NCBI GenBank assembly: GCA_035315065.1
Contig: DATFYM010000038.1
Span: forward strand, 1-61,757
Source of the DNA: DATFYM01 sp035315065
GTDB taxonomy: Bacteria > Acidobacteriota > Terriglobia > UBA7540
DNA: 61,757 nucleotides
Direction of reading: 5' to 3'
Part shown: positions 60,729 to 61,757 of the stretch, one piece after another
Numbering within the stretch: position 1 is the stretch's first letter
How the letters are laid out: each line of letters begins with the position of its first letter
Position numbers and translations under genes: made by a program
Notes under the pieces: generated by a model
Told to the model about the DNA's origin: nothing
The model's input: the letters and a program-made list of their open reading frames with translations, nothing else
The model's database searches: none

Positions 60729-60974
60729 TTAAGCCTTGACAACGACAAGCGGCTCTGCCGCCCTGCTGTGCGGAAAGGTCCAGCCTTTCCGGAAATGCCA
60801 ACAAAGGGAGTTTCTTTGTGTTGCCGCCGCTGAAAGGCTGAGCTTCTCCGCACAGCGGGGCGGCGGAGAAAAGAGCGACATCTTCCGGTTCGACCGACTC
60901 GAGACGCCTCCTGCTCTCGGAGAACGGCCGTTAAGGTAGCGAATGCACGTATCGGTATCCAGGAGGTAGGTCAA
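60729..60974 (-). pseudogene. Decayed VapC-type PIN toxin
   Basis: The N-terminus TYLLDTDTCIRYLNGRSPR, reading from a TTG at 60974, is an excellent match to VapC toxins, with the first catalytic Asp in LLDTDTCI. After GRSPR the match moves to another frame (RRRLESVEPEDVALFSAA, then more degraded) and the remaining PIN domain with the other acidic residues is lost. No VapB antitoxin gene is recognisable upstream. Inactive relic. Confidence 0.7.
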
Positions 60975-61196
60975 AGCACTGATCCACCAGCACCGCCTTC
61001 GATTCGTGCCGGTGCTATTAATTCCGTCAGAACTTGCAGAAACCCTAGTACGTCTATAGACTTTCTTTGTGCGATGGACATAATGAAGTAAAGATTACAA
61101 GTACGTTAAATTTCGGTGAAAACAAGTAGGAGTCGACAGCCTGGCCATGTCGAGACAAAGCCGGGAATCGCAAATCCAACAGGAGACACGATACGG

Positions 61197-61757
61197 ATGA
61201 ACAGACGGAATACTTCCACTTCAGGGATTGCACCTTTTTGGTTGGCCGGAGCAGATGACGTTAAACCGGCGCCGTCACGAGGGGGAAAGCTGATTTTGGT
61301 GCGCCATGGAAGGACGGTTCTCAATTCGCTAGATGATTCAGAGAAGCTGCGTGGCTGGTTGGACGTGCCGCTGGATGGCGAAGGGCTGGAAGAAGCGGAG
61401 GAGACGGCGCGGGAAGTAGCCCAATATCCGATCAAGGCGATTTACTGTTCCGATCTCCAACGGGCGCAGCAAACGGCCGCGGCCATCGCCAGGACAACCA
61501 AGTTGTCCGTCGTGTTGACGAGGGATCTCCGCCCGTGGAACGTGGGGATTTTGGCCGGCAAGCGTGTCAGCACCATCCTGGATGAGCTACGCCAGCTCAA
61601 GGCAAACCCACATCTCCCAGCGCCCGACGGAGAGTCATTCCTCCAATTCTACGATCGCTATGCCCGGAAATTGAAAGAACTCCTCAAGATCGCGGATCGA
61701 TCTTCGGGCTGCATTGTCGCGGTCACTCACGTTCGCAACCTCCTGGCGACTCCCACC
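61197..61757 (+). CDS. Histidine phosphatase family protein, partial
   Basis: 187 codons open to the right edge. The branch-1 histidine phosphatase (phosphoglycerate mutase-like) core is clear: LILVRHGRTVLNS (residues 33-45) with the phosphorylated His, LRGWLDVPLDGEGLEEA, IYCSDLQRAQQTAAAIA near 82, LRPWNVGILAGKRV near 108, APDGESFLQFYDRYARKL near 140 and VAVTHVRNLLA near 176, with the second catalytic His. Residues 1-30 are an unmatched, possibly disordered N-terminus. AGGAG lies about 12 bases upstream of the ATG. Substrate unknown; sugar phosphates or phosphoproteins are possible. Confidence 0.85.
   Translation, partial: MNRRNTSTSGIAPFWLAGADDVKPAPSRGGKLILVRHGRTVLNSLDDSEKLRGWLDVPLDGEGLEEAEETAREVAQYPIKAIYCSDLQRAQQTAAAIARTTKLSVVLTRDLRPWNVGILAGKRVSTILDELRQLKANPHLPAPDGESFLQFYDRYARKLKELLKIADRSSGCIVAVTHVRNLLATPT

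Overview
The window reads as a chromosomal segment of an Acidobacteriota-type bacterium. The grounds are three complete and one truncated duplicated orphan permeases (ADOP family), one of them paired with a PadR repressor, a large Oar-like TonB-dependent receptor with an N-terminal carboxypeptidase-regulatory domain, high GC coding sequence, and many GC palindromes and iterated short repeats between genes. No rRNA, tRNA or CRISPR array was recognised.

Layout. 1-207: 5' end of a group II intron (minus strand), sitting just behind a GC hairpin. 364-789: RidA. 899-4786 (minus): two secreted hydrolases, an M28 glutamate-carboxypeptidase-like enzyme and an Ntn hydrolase. 4889-22940 (minus): an almost complete division and cell wall cluster in the order mraZ, rsmH, ftsL, ftsI, murE, murF, mraY, (small RHH gene), murD, ftsW, murG, murC, ftsQ, ftsA, ftsZ. 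murB and ddl are absent. The cluster starts from a good sigma70-type promoter followed by three in-phase GTGGT repeats that are probably the MraZ operator. 23514-25049 (minus): secreted adenosine deaminase. 25050-26552: a gene desert with decayed repeats. 26727-27747 (minus): a HEPN/nucleotidyltransferase pair with a perfect palindrome over its promoter. 27900-31266: Tat-exported aldo/keto reductase and the RNA-binding protein Tex. 31782-38732: ADOP fragment, secreted PQQ beta-propeller protein and two full ADOP permeases. 39008-45605: GyrI-like protein, a VOC gene with a nonsense codon, ADOP plus PadR, and a GH3 lipoprotein.

45784-52304 is an accessory patch: DUF302, two near-identical DUF202 genes (the second frameshifted), a RelE/Phd toxin-antitoxin pair, a nitroreductase, a DUF559 nuclease gene enclosed by about 73-bp inverted repeats, a SatD/DUF3307 pair with a palindromic promoter, and a fusion of broken methyltransferase and ketopantoate reductase genes. 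52401-55710 holds a membrane-anchored TPR protein, ETF-ubiquinone oxidoreductase and a DUF374 acyltransferase. 55800-59252 (minus) is the TonB receptor, whose N-terminal coding region is invaded by palindromes. 59253-61196 is non-coding except for a dead vapC, and carries a four-unit tandem array with a period of about 149 bp. A histidine phosphatase gene runs off the right edge.

The most distinctive general feature is a class of intergenic elements made of degenerate 7-8 bp words iterated several times, usually followed after 15-60 bp by the same word in inverted orientation. The word differs from locus to locus. They separate genes inside the dcw cluster and in several cases run into the 3' coding end, giving low-complexity C-terminal tails to RidA, FtsQ, MurC and MurF. 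The best candidates for something undescribed are these elements, the DUF559 inverted-repeat cassette and the 149-bp tandem array.
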